The notes beneath the pieces were generated by a model. That model ran no database searches, had not been told where the DNA came from, and saw only the letters and a program-made list of their open reading frames with translations. A program made the position numbers and the translations under genes. Shown here piece by piece: positions 16,114 to 25,881 of a stretch of DNA of 45,434 nt. The stretch is from Cyclobacterium xiamenense (GTDB lineage Bacteria > Bacteroidota > Bacteroidia > Cytophagales > Cyclobacteriaceae), in assembly GCF_009467825.1 (NCBI RefSeq), contig NZ_WIOK01000012.1, positions 1-45,434 of the forward strand, in the 5' to 3' direction. Positions within the stretch are counted from its first letter, which is position 1; every line of letters starts with the position of its first letter.

Positions 16114-18219
16114 TCAGAGAAGTGCAACCAGGTCTTTCAATGGAAGATCGGAGGTGTTTGAAGCGGATTCCAATTGGGTTTTAAGGGAAGAAAGGGTATC
16201 GGAATGCCGGGAGGCGGACTTTTCCAGCCCTTTTTGCAACCCCGCCAATGCCACTCCCTGCCACTCGTCTTGCACGGTATCCGGTAAGGATGCAAGCAGG
16301 TCCATGTACGATTTGATGGATTCCTCTTCGCCTTTTGCCCCAAGGATATGCGCTACTTCATTGATATAGTCTTTTTTCCAACTTTCGGAATTCTCAAAAA
16401 AAGCGTGCTCTTTATCCAGAATGGCTAAGATTTCGGGTCCGGAACCGGCGTTTGAACTCAAAATGGCGGTGCGAAACCATTTGTTTTGGCCTTTTTCCAC
16501 AAGCGAGGCCGCGAGGTTTTCCCGAACAAATGCATCCTCCTGATTTCCCAGACTTAAAATAGCTTGCAAGGCTACCATTTGGGAGGGGTCGGTGGTTTTT
16601 GCGGCAATTGCCCCTTGCAGCTCTGGATAGTCCTCGGCCAGGATTAGTGCGTTTTTTACCAGTCCCGGATGGTCGCTTTTCAAAGCACTTTCTACCATAT
16701 GCTGCTCCAGGGCATTCATGGTTTGTAGTAAATACAGGGCTAGAACCCTGGATTGGGGCTGTTCTCCGGCCGCCAGCTCTTCCAGAAAAGGGATATATTC
16801 CTGCTTTGGTTCTTCCAAAATCTGGCGCTGTGCCGTACTTCTCCACCAGCCGTTTTGGTGGGCCAACTGTGCCACCAGTGTTTTGGCATCCATGGACGAA
16901 AAATCAATGGAATTGGCTGGTGTGGCAGCGGCACTTTTTGGCAAAATGCGGTAAATCCTCCCTTTGTCCGCTCCGTTCATAAAATCCATTTCTTCTTTCA
17001 GGTCATCCGGAATAGAGACGGGCGTTTCAATGTGTTGCCGGTAAAAATCCACAAGGTATAAATAGCCGTCCGGGCCCACGGTGAACCCCGCCGGACGGAA
17101 CCAAGGGTCGGTAGAAGCGATAAATTCCCGATCTGACTCTTCACCTGCTCGCCGGGCGATCTGCGTAGGTGCATGTGCATCTGCCACCAACACATCCCGG
17201 TGGACGAGGTTTCCAGCCACGTCTCCTGTGAACAAATTGCCATAAAATCCTTCAGGAAAGGCCCCTCCATTGTATACCGTCCCTCCGGAAGCTCCGGTGA
17301 AATAATCTTCCGCATGTTCCACCCGGTCCAATTGCTGTTCCTGATATTGCTTGTTTCGCCGGTCCGTCCGCTCGGCTCTCCAGTAGGGCGGTGGTGTCAT
17401 TTGAAACATTTCAAAATCATGGTCGGAGATGTTTTGGTTGACAGACATGCTGGACAGGTGCCCGTGACGCTCCAGGTACCTTCGGGGAATGGCCGCCTGT
17501 TGTACGTGCAGGGTGTTTTGGGTAAAGAACTTATTGCCCCAATCATCGAACGTCATCCCAAACTGGGCGGTGCCACTCTCCTTTTCAAATTTTTCTGTAT
17601 CCAGGCGAAAGCGAAAATCGGCTCCTTGAAGGTTTAAAGGCTCGGCATCTGGGTTTTCGGTATAGGTCACCTCACTTCGCTGCCCGTTGTTTGCCGCATA
17701 GATCCAATTATCAATTCCCAGGCGCAGGTTGGTAATCTGTGCTTCGGAGTTGTTCTCAAAAAAGCCGGAAAAGATCGACTCTTTCTGGTCTGCTTTTCCA
17801 TCCCCATCCAGATCCTTCATGTAATAGATATGGGGCGCTGCGGTTACCAATAACCCGCCCTTCCAGGGCATCAGGCTGGTCGCATCGGCAATCCCTTCCG
17901 CAAATACCGTAGAGGCATCGATGCGTCCGTCACCATCGGTGTCCATCAGTTTTTTGATCACCCCCTGCCCCTTTCCTGGTTCCGGTTTGTAGGGGTAATC
18001 CGGCATTTCCACCGCATAGGCGACGCCGTATTCATCAAACACCAGGTCCACCGGATCGTTGATATGCGGCTCTGCGGCGAATAGTTGCACCTCAAAATCT
18101 TCGTGAATCGCAAAGGTAGCCATGGAAGCATCGGGGCTGAGCGGTCCTGCGTACTTGCTGTCCTCGCATGCACCAAACGCTAGCAGCAATGTCAAAAGGG
18201 GAATGGTTGATCGTGTCAT
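16114..18219 (-). CDS. TIGR02604-like beta-propeller lipoprotein (sorbosone-dehydrogenase-like) with HEAT-type tail
   Basis: This 701-residue protein has a lipoprotein signal with lipobox FGAC (Cys about 18). Residues about 35-440 resemble the propeller of PVC-type, membrane-bound dehydrogenase-domain proteins (TIGR02604): FEVQLFAAEPHINDPVDLVF, then DGDGRID and DLDGDGKADQ calcium-type loops, LRLGIDNWIYAANNG, and VGPDGYLYLVDFYRQHIETP. The rest (about 450-690) is a run of short helical HEAT-like repeats. Many relatives end in a c-type cytochrome with CxxCH; none is present here, and the only Cys is the lipid anchor. The HiPIP-like gene 12 bases downstream may replace it as electron carrier. The substrate is unknown; a sugar or alcohol is typical of the superfamily. 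Confidence 0.8.
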   Translation of the reverse strand: MTRSTIPLLTLLLAFGACEDSKYAGPLSPDASMATFAIHEDFEVQLFAAEPHINDPVDLVFDEYGVAYAVEMPDYPYKPEPGKGQGVIKKLMDTDGDGRIDASTVFAEGIADATSLMPWKGGLLVTAAPHIYYMKDLDGDGKADQKESIFSGFFENNSEAQITNLRLGIDNWIYAANNGQRSEVTYTENPDAEPLNLQGADFRFRLDTEKFEKESGTAQFGMTFDDWGNKFFTQNTLHVQQAAIPRRYLERHGHLSSMSVNQNISDHDFEMFQMTPPPYWRAERTDRRNKQYQEQQLDRVEHAEDYFTGASGGTVYNGGAFPEGFYGNLFTGDVAGNLVHRDVLVADAHAPTQIARRAGEESDREFIASTDPWFRPAGFTVGPDGYLYLVDFYRQHIETPVSIPDDLKEEMDFMNGADKGRIYRILPKSAAATPANSIDFSSMDAKTLVAQLAHQNGWWRSTAQRQILEEPKQEYIPFLEELAAGEQPQSRVLALYLLQTMNALEQHMVESALKSDHPGLVKNALILAEDYPELQGAIAAKTTDPSQMVALQAILSLGNQEDAFVRENLAASLVEKGQNKWFRTAILSSNAGSGPEILAILDKEHAFFENSESWKKDYINEVAHILGAKGEEESIKSYMDLLASLPDTVQDEWQGVALAGLQKGLEKSASRHSDTLSSLKTQLESASNTSDLPLKDLVALL

Positions 18220-18343
18220 GAATTCGGTTCGTGTGTTCGTAGTGACTACAATATCCTATATAAATGCAAAAAATAAAATTATTTTCAGATCAAATAAGCA
18301 GACAACGTAACATTTTATGCAAGCGGAAAATAACGTGGATCGG

Positions 18344-20761
18344 TTACTCAAAAGCCAGCCTTCTAGTCGGGACAAAACCAAAATAATCGTCCAAAAACGC
18401 ATACGCTTCCTTCCGTACGCCGGGAGGAAAATCATGTTCTGCATCGGGATAGCGGACCATAAGGCGTTCCGGAAACCCGAGCCAGGAATACACCGGCTGA
18501 ACCGCTTTCATACCAGATTTTACGCCTTCTACATCGAAGTTACTGTCTCTTAGTGGCGCGTTGGTAAACACCGGGCGCGGAGCAATTGAGGCAATAATGT
18601 CTGTAAAATCAAAGGGCAGATTGGCATCCGGGAGTAGTTTTTTTATGGCGGGCATGTACCGTTCTTGCGCCCAGGGCCCAAGCTTGCCACCATATCGTTC
18701 TGTACCAGCCTCCCCAATGTCATAATAGGCAAAGGGAGTCCAGCCGCAACTGCTGACTACCGCCTGAATCCGTTCGTCATGGGCGGCGGCGAAAAGTGCA
18801 TTGTGGCCACCCAACGAATGACCAATGACTCCAATTCGGTCTGGATCCACTTCCGGCATCTGACTCAAGACATCCACGCAACGCAGGTGATTCCATACAC
18901 CCAGGAGCGTGCCGGAAGGAAATCCATCCGTGCTGAAATCGTGATCCGTTTGCTCCCCGAAGCTTGGGTAATCGGGTGCCATGACCACATATCCCCGCTC
19001 GGCCAGTTCCCTGGCTACGGCCCGATTGGCGAGTGGCCCCTGTCCGTCCACGATCTTTTTACCCAGTTCACCGGTGCTGTGAAGCGCCAGCATGGCCGGC
19101 CGGCGGCTGCTTTCGTGAGGAACGTACAGGTAGGCCGTGACCTGGTTGCGATCGTCCGAGGGGAAAGATACCTGGTAGCGGTTGAAGGTTTCGTCCTTCA
19201 GGGTATCCAGGTAGGTGAGGGTAGGTATCCCAAGGCCTTTTCTGGAGGGAAGGGTGCCCATAATTGCCGCGCGGTTGTTTTCCCAGCTGCGTTTTTTTTC
19301 TTCCCATTCGTCCAGGGTTGTGATCGGCCGGGCTGTTTCGTTTTGTAGCACGTAAGGGTTGTTTTGTCCATAGTCGGCCGGAGGATCCTGCAGCAATTTT
19401 CGGATGGCTTTCATCAAAATCGGTTCGGCTGCCGCGGTTACCGGGCTGACATTGATCTCGTATCCGTCTTCCGCATAGGCCGCTGCCGTACCGATGTAGA
19501 AAGGACCGTAATCGCCGTAGGCAGCCAGGGCCACAAAACGATCCGGCCGCTCTGCTTTTGCCGCCAATTGGTATTCCACAAAGAGTTCTCCAGGAAGGTG
19601 CAGGATCCGGGCATTGCCCAGGGAAAGGCGGCTAACCGAAATTTTCTTGCCTCGTTGCTGTCGGTGGTACCAGGCCAGTTTTTGCATGTTATTGGTAAGC
19701 CATCGGGCATTTTGTTGGTACATCTCCCGGGCAATTTTCGGGACGTTTTCGTTGGCTGGAAGCAACACGTCCTCGTGCGCCCAATGGACCGAAGTGGGTT
19801 CAATGGCTGTTTTAACGGTGGTTTTCCAGGCCTGTTCCATACCTGCCGCCAATCGTTCGGCCAATAGCTTTCGATTTATTTTTGCACCGTCATTGTACTT
19901 GCCAGCGGTTACGTTTGCCCCGGCTCCGTTGAAGTGTACGTGGAGGGCCTCCGGAACGGCTAGCTGCCTCAGGTACCGCGCAATTCCGGGGAAATCCGGA
20001 TTGGCGATCCGTGTCAGGTAATAACTCTGTGGATGCACAGCGTAGTAACTGAGTACCGCCAGCGGCTGCTCTTCGTTCCAAAAACTAACCAACGATACCT
20101 CCGGGTCAATAAGTCCCTCCGGAAAATCCCTGATTTTTGGATCTTTGGTGGAAGAGGTTCGCGAGTACTGTATCTTCCCATCCGGTCCTTTGATGCGGCG
20201 ATTGGAAGCGACCCGTTCAACGGTCGCTTTGCCAGTACCGATATGGGTCAGGGGCTGGGCAGTTTTTAGGCCTTTTTCGATGGCGTCGTCCAGTCTGTCC
20301 AAAAGAACCCGGTCAAAGGAACTATCAAATGCGTTGGCATCCAGTCCTGCAGATACCAGAAGGTTCTCGGCTCCCCAATCGCTGATCGGGGCATCGTGTT
20401 GATGCACCGTATGAACCGCCACGCGTGAGGGGAGGGTAGATGCAGCCCTTGCGAGCCTTGCTTTGAAGGCATCCTGGCTCTCGTTTCCGATTCCTATCCA
20501 ATCTACTGCGCACAGGACGATGGGTAAACCACTCCCCATCAGTACGATTCCTCTGGCACGCAGGCCCAGGTCGTCGCTCTTTTCCATGGGATCGTAGGCA
20601 AGCAGACTCCCTACCGGAGGCGTGGCATCCACATCAAAAACAGCCAGGGAGAGGCCTTCGGTCGGAGGGGTGCCGGATTGCCGGCAATTACCGGGAAGGG
20701 TGAATGCAAGGCAAAAGAGGCCTGTAATCAGAAGGCAAATCGATGGGGTACGGAAGTTCAT
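18344..20761 (-). CDS. Secreted fusion: ceramidase-like N-terminal domain plus alpha/beta hydrolase (esterase) domain
   Basis: This 805-residue protein has a signal peptide (MNFRTPSICLLITGLFCLAF). Residues about 35-440 resemble the N-terminal domain of neutral/alkaline non-lysosomal ceramidases (LSLAVFDVDATPPVGSLLAY, HTVHQHDAPISDW, YYAVHPQSYY). Residues about 490-805 are an alpha/beta hydrolase of the acetyl-xylan-esterase/dienelactone-hydrolase kind: MLALHSTGE, Ser649 in GHSLGGHNA, and His776 in AEHDFPPGV. Both halves look intact. The start at 20761 leaves one base after the upstream gene's stop; a start at 20770 would overlap it by 8 bases. Tight spacing implies one operon with the CE15-like gene. 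The substrate is not clear: in Bacteroidota such ceramidase-like domains often sit near polysaccharide genes. Confidence 0.8.
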   Translation of the reverse strand: MNFRTPSICLLITGLFCLAFTLPGNCRQSGTPPTEGLSLAVFDVDATPPVGSLLAYDPMEKSDDLGLRARGIVLMGSGLPIVLCAVDWIGIGNESQDAFKARLARAASTLPSRVAVHTVHQHDAPISDWGAENLLVSAGLDANAFDSSFDRVLLDRLDDAIEKGLKTAQPLTHIGTGKATVERVASNRRIKGPDGKIQYSRTSSTKDPKIRDFPEGLIDPEVSLVSFWNEEQPLAVLSYYAVHPQSYYLTRIANPDFPGIARYLRQLAVPEALHVHFNGAGANVTAGKYNDGAKINRKLLAERLAAGMEQAWKTTVKTAIEPTSVHWAHEDVLLPANENVPKIAREMYQQNARWLTNNMQKLAWYHRQQRGKKISVSRLSLGNARILHLPGELFVEYQLAAKAERPDRFVALAAYGDYGPFYIGTAAAYAEDGYEINVSPVTAAAEPILMKAIRKLLQDPPADYGQNNPYVLQNETARPITTLDEWEEKKRSWENNRAAIMGTLPSRKGLGIPTLTYLDTLKDETFNRYQVSFPSDDRNQVTAYLYVPHESSRRPAMLALHSTGELGKKIVDGQGPLANRAVARELAERGYVVMAPDYPSFGEQTDHDFSTDGFPSGTLLGVWNHLRCVDVLSQMPEVDPDRIGVIGHSLGGHNALFAAAHDERIQAVVSSCGWTPFAYYDIGEAGTERYGGKLGPWAQERYMPAIKKLLPDANLPFDFTDIIASIAPRPVFTNAPLRDSNFDVEGVKSGMKAVQPVYSWLGFPERLMVRYPDAEHDFPPGVRKEAYAFLDDYFGFVPTRRLAFE

Positions 20762-20762
20762 A

Positions 20763-23132
20763 TTAGTCATTGGTTGATTGGCTTTTCTCGTGAATCCACC
20801 CGATCAGGTGCTGCTGGGAGGCGGTTCCAAAACGGTTAAATCCGGGGGGAACATACTGAGACGATTCCATCGGAAGCCCTCGTTTTTTTGCCAGCAATTC
20901 CAGCATTTCCATGGTTTGGCTAATGTCATGCAGGCTAGCATGGCGGTCCTGTTCCGGGCTGATGACGAGTAGGGGTCGGGGAAGAATGGCCGACAGGATT
21001 TCGGGAAAATCTACCGGGATAGCCGAAGGGCGATCGGCAAAAAAAACCCAATTCGGAACGAGACCATACAGGTGTGAATACGCTTTGATGCCCTCCATGG
21101 AGGCATCGGCGCTGCGTAAAGACGTAAAGGCAGATGCCACCGCAACACCAGCTACTCGATCATCCAGAGCGGCTGTAAACAAGGCAACCGTTCCGCCCAG
21201 GGCATATCCCGCGAGAAAGACTCGGTTGGCATCCAGCCCTTCCACTTGCTGGAGTGCCTGTATGGCGTCCCGTGTGTCTTTGACCATTTTGCCCATTTTG
21301 GACCAATGGGGATACCGCTCGTAAAAGGAAGCACCTTCCTCGATGCGGCTGCCGTATCCGAGCAAGTCCATGGTAAATACGGCCATTCCCTTGTCCAGGC
21401 ATTCCCGGATAAACGGGTTCATCGCCTCATCAAACCCGGTATTAACGTACTTATGCAGGTAAATCACGACAGGAATGGCCTTTCCGGTAGCTTCCGGTTT
21501 CGTTAGGGGCAGGTACAAGGCGCCGTGTTGGTAGTCGCCCAGTGCATTGTAGGGTGCGATGTTTTGTCGTTTTCCATTGGCTACTTTCGGACGGTTGAGC
21601 AATAGGTCCATGTAGTCCGCATTGGTACTTAGCGCCTTGATGGGGGAGGCGTTCAGCCCTTCCGGCTCCCGGCCCAAGGTCCACTGGGTCCATTTTCTTA
21701 CCTCTCCCTGCCAATCCTCCAAGGGTGTGCCCGCCGCGCCTGAACTTTCGTTCACAAGCGATTCTATTTGAAGGGGGCTGTCCGGCACGGTATCGGCTGG
21801 ATTTTTGTCTTGTTTCCATGCATCAAAATCATAGGCATAGTACCGCTGGTTTTCCCAGGTCTTATCTGATCTGCCAAACTGGATATCCAGCCAGTCGACG
21901 TAACTTTCGATATCCCGTGCGGCGACGGCATGTTTTCCGTCCCGAAAGCGCAGGCTTACGTTTTCGGGGACACCAAGAAAGGTGTAGAGTTCTTTCAGGG
22001 AAACATAGGTTTGCTCAATAGCCCAGGGATCGCCGCCGCCGGCTTCCCGGATGGAAGAGCTAAGCAATAAAGAATTGGGGGCAATGAGGGCCATCAGGGA
22101 GTTTTGGTCAATGGGCAGTTTGTGCTCGCGTCCGTTGAAAAAACGCAGCCGCGGGTGGAACCACTGCGGACGGATGGAATTGAGGTAGTCAATGGATTCG
22201 TTCGCATGCCGTTCATCGGTAAAGCGGTAGGGGATCTCCCCACCGGTGCCCCCGCTGCTGCTGATGACGGCCCTGATTCGTGGGTCAAAAGCCGCCGCGA
22301 ACAAGGATAGTTTTGCGTTTCGGGAATGCCCCGTCAACGCGATTTTTTCTCGATCCACCTGGGGTACGGTATAGAGATAGTCGACTGCCCGCTGGGCTGC
22401 CCAGGCGCGGGTCATCAGTGCCGACCAATCGTATTCCGGGTACACCTCCTGGTAATGGATGGACTCATCAAATACGTCTGCCCCAGCATAAATAACGCCC
22501 AGGTACCCTCTTCTCACGGCAATCTGCACCCAGCCTCTGTGGTTCCATTGACTCATTAAAACAGGGTGGGGCCCGGGTCCGGGAGGCAGAAAGACTTCCA
22601 GGGTCAGCCTAGCCTTTGGGTGATCGCCAAATTTGAGTACCACGGTCTGTACCCGGATGCGGCCTTCCATGTGTTCTTCGGTAATTTCTGCGGTCAGGTT
22701 TCTGGGAGGATCTGGAAAGGTACCGGAAAGCAACTCCTTTACCTGCCGGGCTATTTTTTCCCGTTTTTGCTCCCACTGGGACAGGGAGGTAATGCGGAAC
22801 GGCTGCCCTGATTCGTAGTCGACCAGAAGTTCGGGGAGAAAGGGGATATCCGGCAGCGTGGAAAAATCAGGAGGGAGCTCTCCCGTGCGTTGTTGCCAGG
22901 CATCCCAGGTACTGTCTGTAAAACTGAGCCTTTCAAAGGAGGCAAATACGTTTCTTGCCCGTTCATGGGGTAGGGGGTGCGGACGGTTTTGTTCGCGAAG
23001 GTTGTTCAAATACGCTTTTCTTTTCAATGTGTCCTGGGATTGGGCGTTTCCCGAAGGGATGCTTAGGGAGAACAGACCTGTTTGAATAAAAATTACCAGG
23101 AGGAAAGCCATTTTTTGGCGGCGATTTTTCAT
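20763..23132 (-). CDS. Secreted two-domain alpha/beta hydrolase, CE15-like; second domain lacks its nucleophile
   Basis: This 789-residue protein has a signal peptide (residues 1-30). Domain 1 (about 100-430) resembles CE15 glucuronoyl esterases and related acetyl-xylan-esterase-like proteins: MSQWNHRGWVQIAVRRGYLG, DWSALMTRAWAAQRAVDYL, Ser270 in GHSRNAK, and His401 in DGKHAV. It looks active. Domain 2 (about 530-780) is a second alpha/beta hydrolase, but its nucleophile elbow reads GYALGG with Ala644 (codon GCC) in place of Ser, so it is probably not a hydrolase and may bind substrate. The gene is first of a pair with the ceramidase-like fusion downstream. A role in removing ester groups from plant or algal polysaccharide is inference. 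Confidence 0.82.
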   Translation of the reverse strand: MKNRRQKMAFLLVIFIQTGLFSLSIPSGNAQSQDTLKRKAYLNNLREQNRPHPLPHERARNVFASFERLSFTDSTWDAWQQRTGELPPDFSTLPDIPFLPELLVDYESGQPFRITSLSQWEQKREKIARQVKELLSGTFPDPPRNLTAEITEEHMEGRIRVQTVVLKFGDHPKARLTLEVFLPPGPGPHPVLMSQWNHRGWVQIAVRRGYLGVIYAGADVFDESIHYQEVYPEYDWSALMTRAWAAQRAVDYLYTVPQVDREKIALTGHSRNAKLSLFAAAFDPRIRAVISSSGGTGGEIPYRFTDERHANESIDYLNSIRPQWFHPRLRFFNGREHKLPIDQNSLMALIAPNSLLLSSSIREAGGGDPWAIEQTYVSLKELYTFLGVPENVSLRFRDGKHAVAARDIESYVDWLDIQFGRSDKTWENQRYYAYDFDAWKQDKNPADTVPDSPLQIESLVNESSGAAGTPLEDWQGEVRKWTQWTLGREPEGLNASPIKALSTNADYMDLLLNRPKVANGKRQNIAPYNALGDYQHGALYLPLTKPEATGKAIPVVIYLHKYVNTGFDEAMNPFIRECLDKGMAVFTMDLLGYGSRIEEGASFYERYPHWSKMGKMVKDTRDAIQALQQVEGLDANRVFLAGYALGGTVALFTAALDDRVAGVAVASAFTSLRSADASMEGIKAYSHLYGLVPNWVFFADRPSAIPVDFPEILSAILPRPLLVISPEQDRHASLHDISQTMEMLELLAKKRGLPMESSQYVPPGFNRFGTASQQHLIGWIHEKSQSTND

Positions 23133-23377
23133 AGCAGAGCAAGGGGGTGTCTTTCAAATTAGGCACTATTTTTTCACAAAACCCAAATCATATACCTTAA
23201 ACGGTTAAAATTTCCCTTGAATAGAGAAGAGTACGGTTTTTTCACCAAATACCCACTCATACTGGTAGAAACCCAAGGTGATTTGGCTGAATTCCGGAAA
23301 TAAACAAGAAAAGTAGCTAAAAAACAGGGTGAACAGCAGGTTTGAAGCGGTCCCTGCCATCTTTTACCAATTCTTTC

Positions 23378-23407
23378 TTGAAAGGATTAGGAATAATAAT
23401 ATCTTTG
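23378..23407 (+). promoter_or_regulatory. Candidate promoter of hppA (TTG-N19-TATCTTTG)
   Basis: A TTG at 23378-23380 and TATCTTTG at 23400-23407 are separated by 19 bases, an exact match to the Bacteroidota promoter pattern TTG-N19-21-TAnnTTTG. The hppA ATG lies 39 bases downstream. The remainder of this 314-bp region, shared with the divergent esterase operon, shows no gene that I can support. No exact -7 box was found for the esterase side. Confidence 0.7.
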
Positions 23408-23446
23408 TCGAAATTAAAAAAAACATAGATTTCTTTAATAGCTGAT

Positions 23447-25669
23447 ATGGAACAATTATTTCTCTATTTGGTCCCTTTTTTGGGTATTGTTGGGCTAGTG
23501 GTAATGGCCATAAAATCTGCCTGGGTGACCAGACAACCTACCGGTGAAAAGAACATGGTCGAGCTGGCCGGATACATTGCCGACGGCGCAATGTCGTTTT
23601 TGAAGGCCGAATGGAAGGTAATGATTTATTTTGTTATAATTGCCGCCATCATTTTGGGCTGGTCCGGGACCCTTTTGGACAACTCCAGCCCCGTTATCGC
23701 TGTTTCCTTTATAATAGGAGCAGTACTTTCTGCATTTGCGGGCTACCTGGGAATGAAGATTGCTACCAAGTCCAACGTGCGAACCACCGAAGCCGCCAAG
23801 ACCAGCCTGGCCAAGGCGCTGAACGTTTCGTTTACCGGAGGAACCGTTATGGGACTCGGTGTGGCAGGTCTTGCCGTGTTAGGGATGGGTGGTTTATTCA
23901 TCGTCTTTTACAACATGTTTGTACTTTCAGCAGGAGGAGGCGTCAACGGTCACGAAATGGAAACGGCCCTGGAAGTATTGGCGGGCTTTTCGTTGGGAGC
24001 TGAATCCATCGCACTATTTGCGCGCGTTGGGGGAGGAATCTATACCAAAGCCGCCGATGTGGGGGCGGACCTGGTAGGGAAAGTGGAAGCGGGTATTCCG
24101 GAAGACGACGTTCGCAACCCGGCCACGATCGCAGATAATGTCGGTGATAATGTGGGCGATGTAGCGGGTATGGGTGCCGATCTTTTCGGGTCCTACGTGG
24201 CTACGATTCTTGCCTCCATGGTTTTGGGAAGGGAGATCGTCAGTGACGATAATTTTGGCGGTATTGCACCAATTTTGCTACCCTTGGTTATCGCCGGATT
24301 GGGATTGGTATTCTCTATTATAGGTACCTTTTTTGTGAAAATAAACTCCGAAACAGGCAACGTGCAGGCGGCGCTAAACCGGGGTAATTGGATTTCGATT
24401 CTACTCACCGTGGCGGCTTCGTTTTTTGTGATTCAGTACATGCTTCCCGAAGGCGATCTGGTCATGTCTCGTCTGAACTCCATTCCGTTTACCAAGATGG
24501 GAGTTTTCGGTGCCGTGTTCATCGGTCTGATTGTAGGAGCACTTATGAGTATCATTACCGAACACTACACAGCCATGGGCAAAGGTCCGGTTAACTCCAT
24601 CATCCGTCAGTCTTCTACCGGACATGCGACAAATATCATCGGAGGTCTGGCAGTTGGGATGCAATCGACGGTCTTACCCATTCTGGTATTGGCTGGAGGG
24701 ATTTTCACCTCCTATATGGCCGCAGGTCTTTATGGGGTAGCCATTGCAGCAGCGGGGATGATGGCTACCACGGCCATGCAACTTGCAATTGATGCATTTG
24801 GCCCAATCGCTGACAATGCAGGCGGGATCGCCGAAATGTCGGGTCTTCCAAAAGAAGTTCGGGAACGAACGGATATTTTGGATGCGGTAGGCAATACCAC
24901 GGCTGCCACAGGAAAAGGTTTCGCGATCGCTTCTGCTGCCCTTACCGCACTAGCCCTATTTGCGGCGTATGTGGGCATATCCGGCATTTCCACCATAGAC
25001 ATTTACAAGGCAGACGTGTTGTCCGGCCTATTCGTGGGCGCCATGATCCCCTTTATTTTTTCCTCGCTTGCGATCGCAGCGGTGGGACGTGCCGCCATGG
25101 ACATGGTCAATGAGGTGCGACGGCAGTTTAAAGAGATGCCCGGAATCATGGAATTCAAAACCAAACCGGATTACGAAAAATGCGTGGAAATTTCCACCAA
25201 GGCGTCGATTCGGGAAATGGTCGCACCCGGCGCCATTGCCCTGGTTTCGCCCATTATTGTAGGCTTTCTATTCGGTCACGAAGTATTGGGTGGCATGTTG
25301 GCCGGTGTGACCGTCTCGGGAGTTTTGATGGGTATCTTTCAAAACAATGCCGGCGGTGCCTGGGATAATGCGAAAAAATCCTTTGAAAAAGGTGTGGAAA
25401 TAAATGGAGAAATGTACTACAAGGGTTCTGAACCGCACAAGGCATCGGTAACTGGAGACACGGTGGGCGATCCGTTCAAGGATACCTCCGGTCCCTCCAT
25501 GAATATCCTGATCAAACTTACATCCATCGTGTCGATCGTTATTGCCCCCTTTATTCCCCTGGATAGTCCTTTGGGTATCTCGGATTCGGTCGGAACGGAT
25601 GTGATTCCCAAGGTGGTACAGGTACAGCAGGAGCTTCCGGAGGTCATCGAAACCCTGGAGGTAAATTGA
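23447..25669 (+). CDS. hppA: Membrane-bound ion-pumping pyrophosphatase, K+-dependent, flavobacterial H+-type
   Basis: This 740-residue inner-membrane protein of about 16 helices hydrolyses pyrophosphate and exports H+ (or Na+). The pyrophosphate-site motifs are intact: [39 protein letters not shown], and later [21 protein letters not shown] (Ala486, Gly489) matches the K+-dependent subclass; K+-independent enzymes have Lys and Thr there. In TM6 the glutamate used by Na+ pumps (DLFE) or plant H+ pumps (GSYAE) is missing (Asp245-L-F-Gly248). A Glu appears instead in TM5 (Glu186 in [10 protein letters not shown]), the arrangement I remember from flavobacterial H+-pumps. The start follows a well-matched promoter, and a terminator follows the gene. 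Confidence 0.95.
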   Translation: MEQLFLYLVPFLGIVGLVVMAIKSAWVTRQPTGEKNMVELAGYIADGAMSFLKAEWKVMIYFVIIAAIILGWSGTLLDNSSPVIAVSFIIGAVLSAFAGYLGMKIATKSNVRTTEAAKTSLAKALNVSFTGGTVMGLGVAGLAVLGMGGLFIVFYNMFVLSAGGGVNGHEMETALEVLAGFSLGAESIALFARVGGGIYTKAADVGADLVGKVEAGIPEDDVRNPATIADNVGDNVGDVAGMGADLFGSYVATILASMVLGREIVSDDNFGGIAPILLPLVIAGLGLVFSIIGTFFVKINSETGNVQAALNRGNWISILLTVAASFFVIQYMLPEGDLVMSRLNSIPFTKMGVFGAVFIGLIVGALMSIITEHYTAMGKGPVNSIIRQSSTGHATNIIGGLAVGMQSTVLPILVLAGGIFTSYMAAGLYGVAIAAAGMMATTAMQLAIDAFGPIADNAGGIAEMSGLPKEVRERTDILDAVGNTTAATGKGFAIASAALTALALFAAYVGISGISTIDIYKADVLSGLFVGAMIPFIFSSLAIAAVGRAAMDMVNEVRRQFKEMPGIMEFKTKPDYEKCVEISTKASIREMVAPGAIALVSPIIVGFLFGHEVLGGMLAGVTVSGVLMGIFQNNAGGAWDNAKKSFEKGVEINGEMYYKGSEPHKASVTGDTVGDPFKDTSGPSMNILIKLTSIVSIVIAPFIPLDSPLGISDSVGTDVIPKVVQVQQELPEVIETLEVN

Positions 25670-25722
25670 TAGCACATCTGTAACGAACGTACGCTTTTGC
25701 CGGTTTTTAACCGGTACGAATG

Positions 25723-25761
25723 AAAATCCCCTCCGCTATTGCGCCGAAGGGGATTTTTTTT
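25723..25761 (+). terminator. Rho-independent terminator of hppA
   Basis: AAAATCCCCT pairs with AGGGGATTTT around a 15-base loop, a 10-bp stem continuing into a run of eight T. It lies 53 bases after the hppA stop. A smaller hairpin (CCGGT / ACCGG) sits just before it. No gene is visible from 25762 to 25881. Confidence 0.9.
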
Positions 25762-25881
25762 GGCGCATACACGCGGTTCGGTAACGTGCCTGTTGGACCC
25801 TTTTGTATCGATTTCTAGCAGAAAATGGTCGTGGAAGCATCGCTTCCTTCCTTATTTAAGGCCTGGCAAGCATCGGTTAGT

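Noticed and set aside
25833-25847. GGAAGC-ATC-GCTTCC hairpin as a second terminator
   Set aside because: The stem is short and neither side has a proper T-run.
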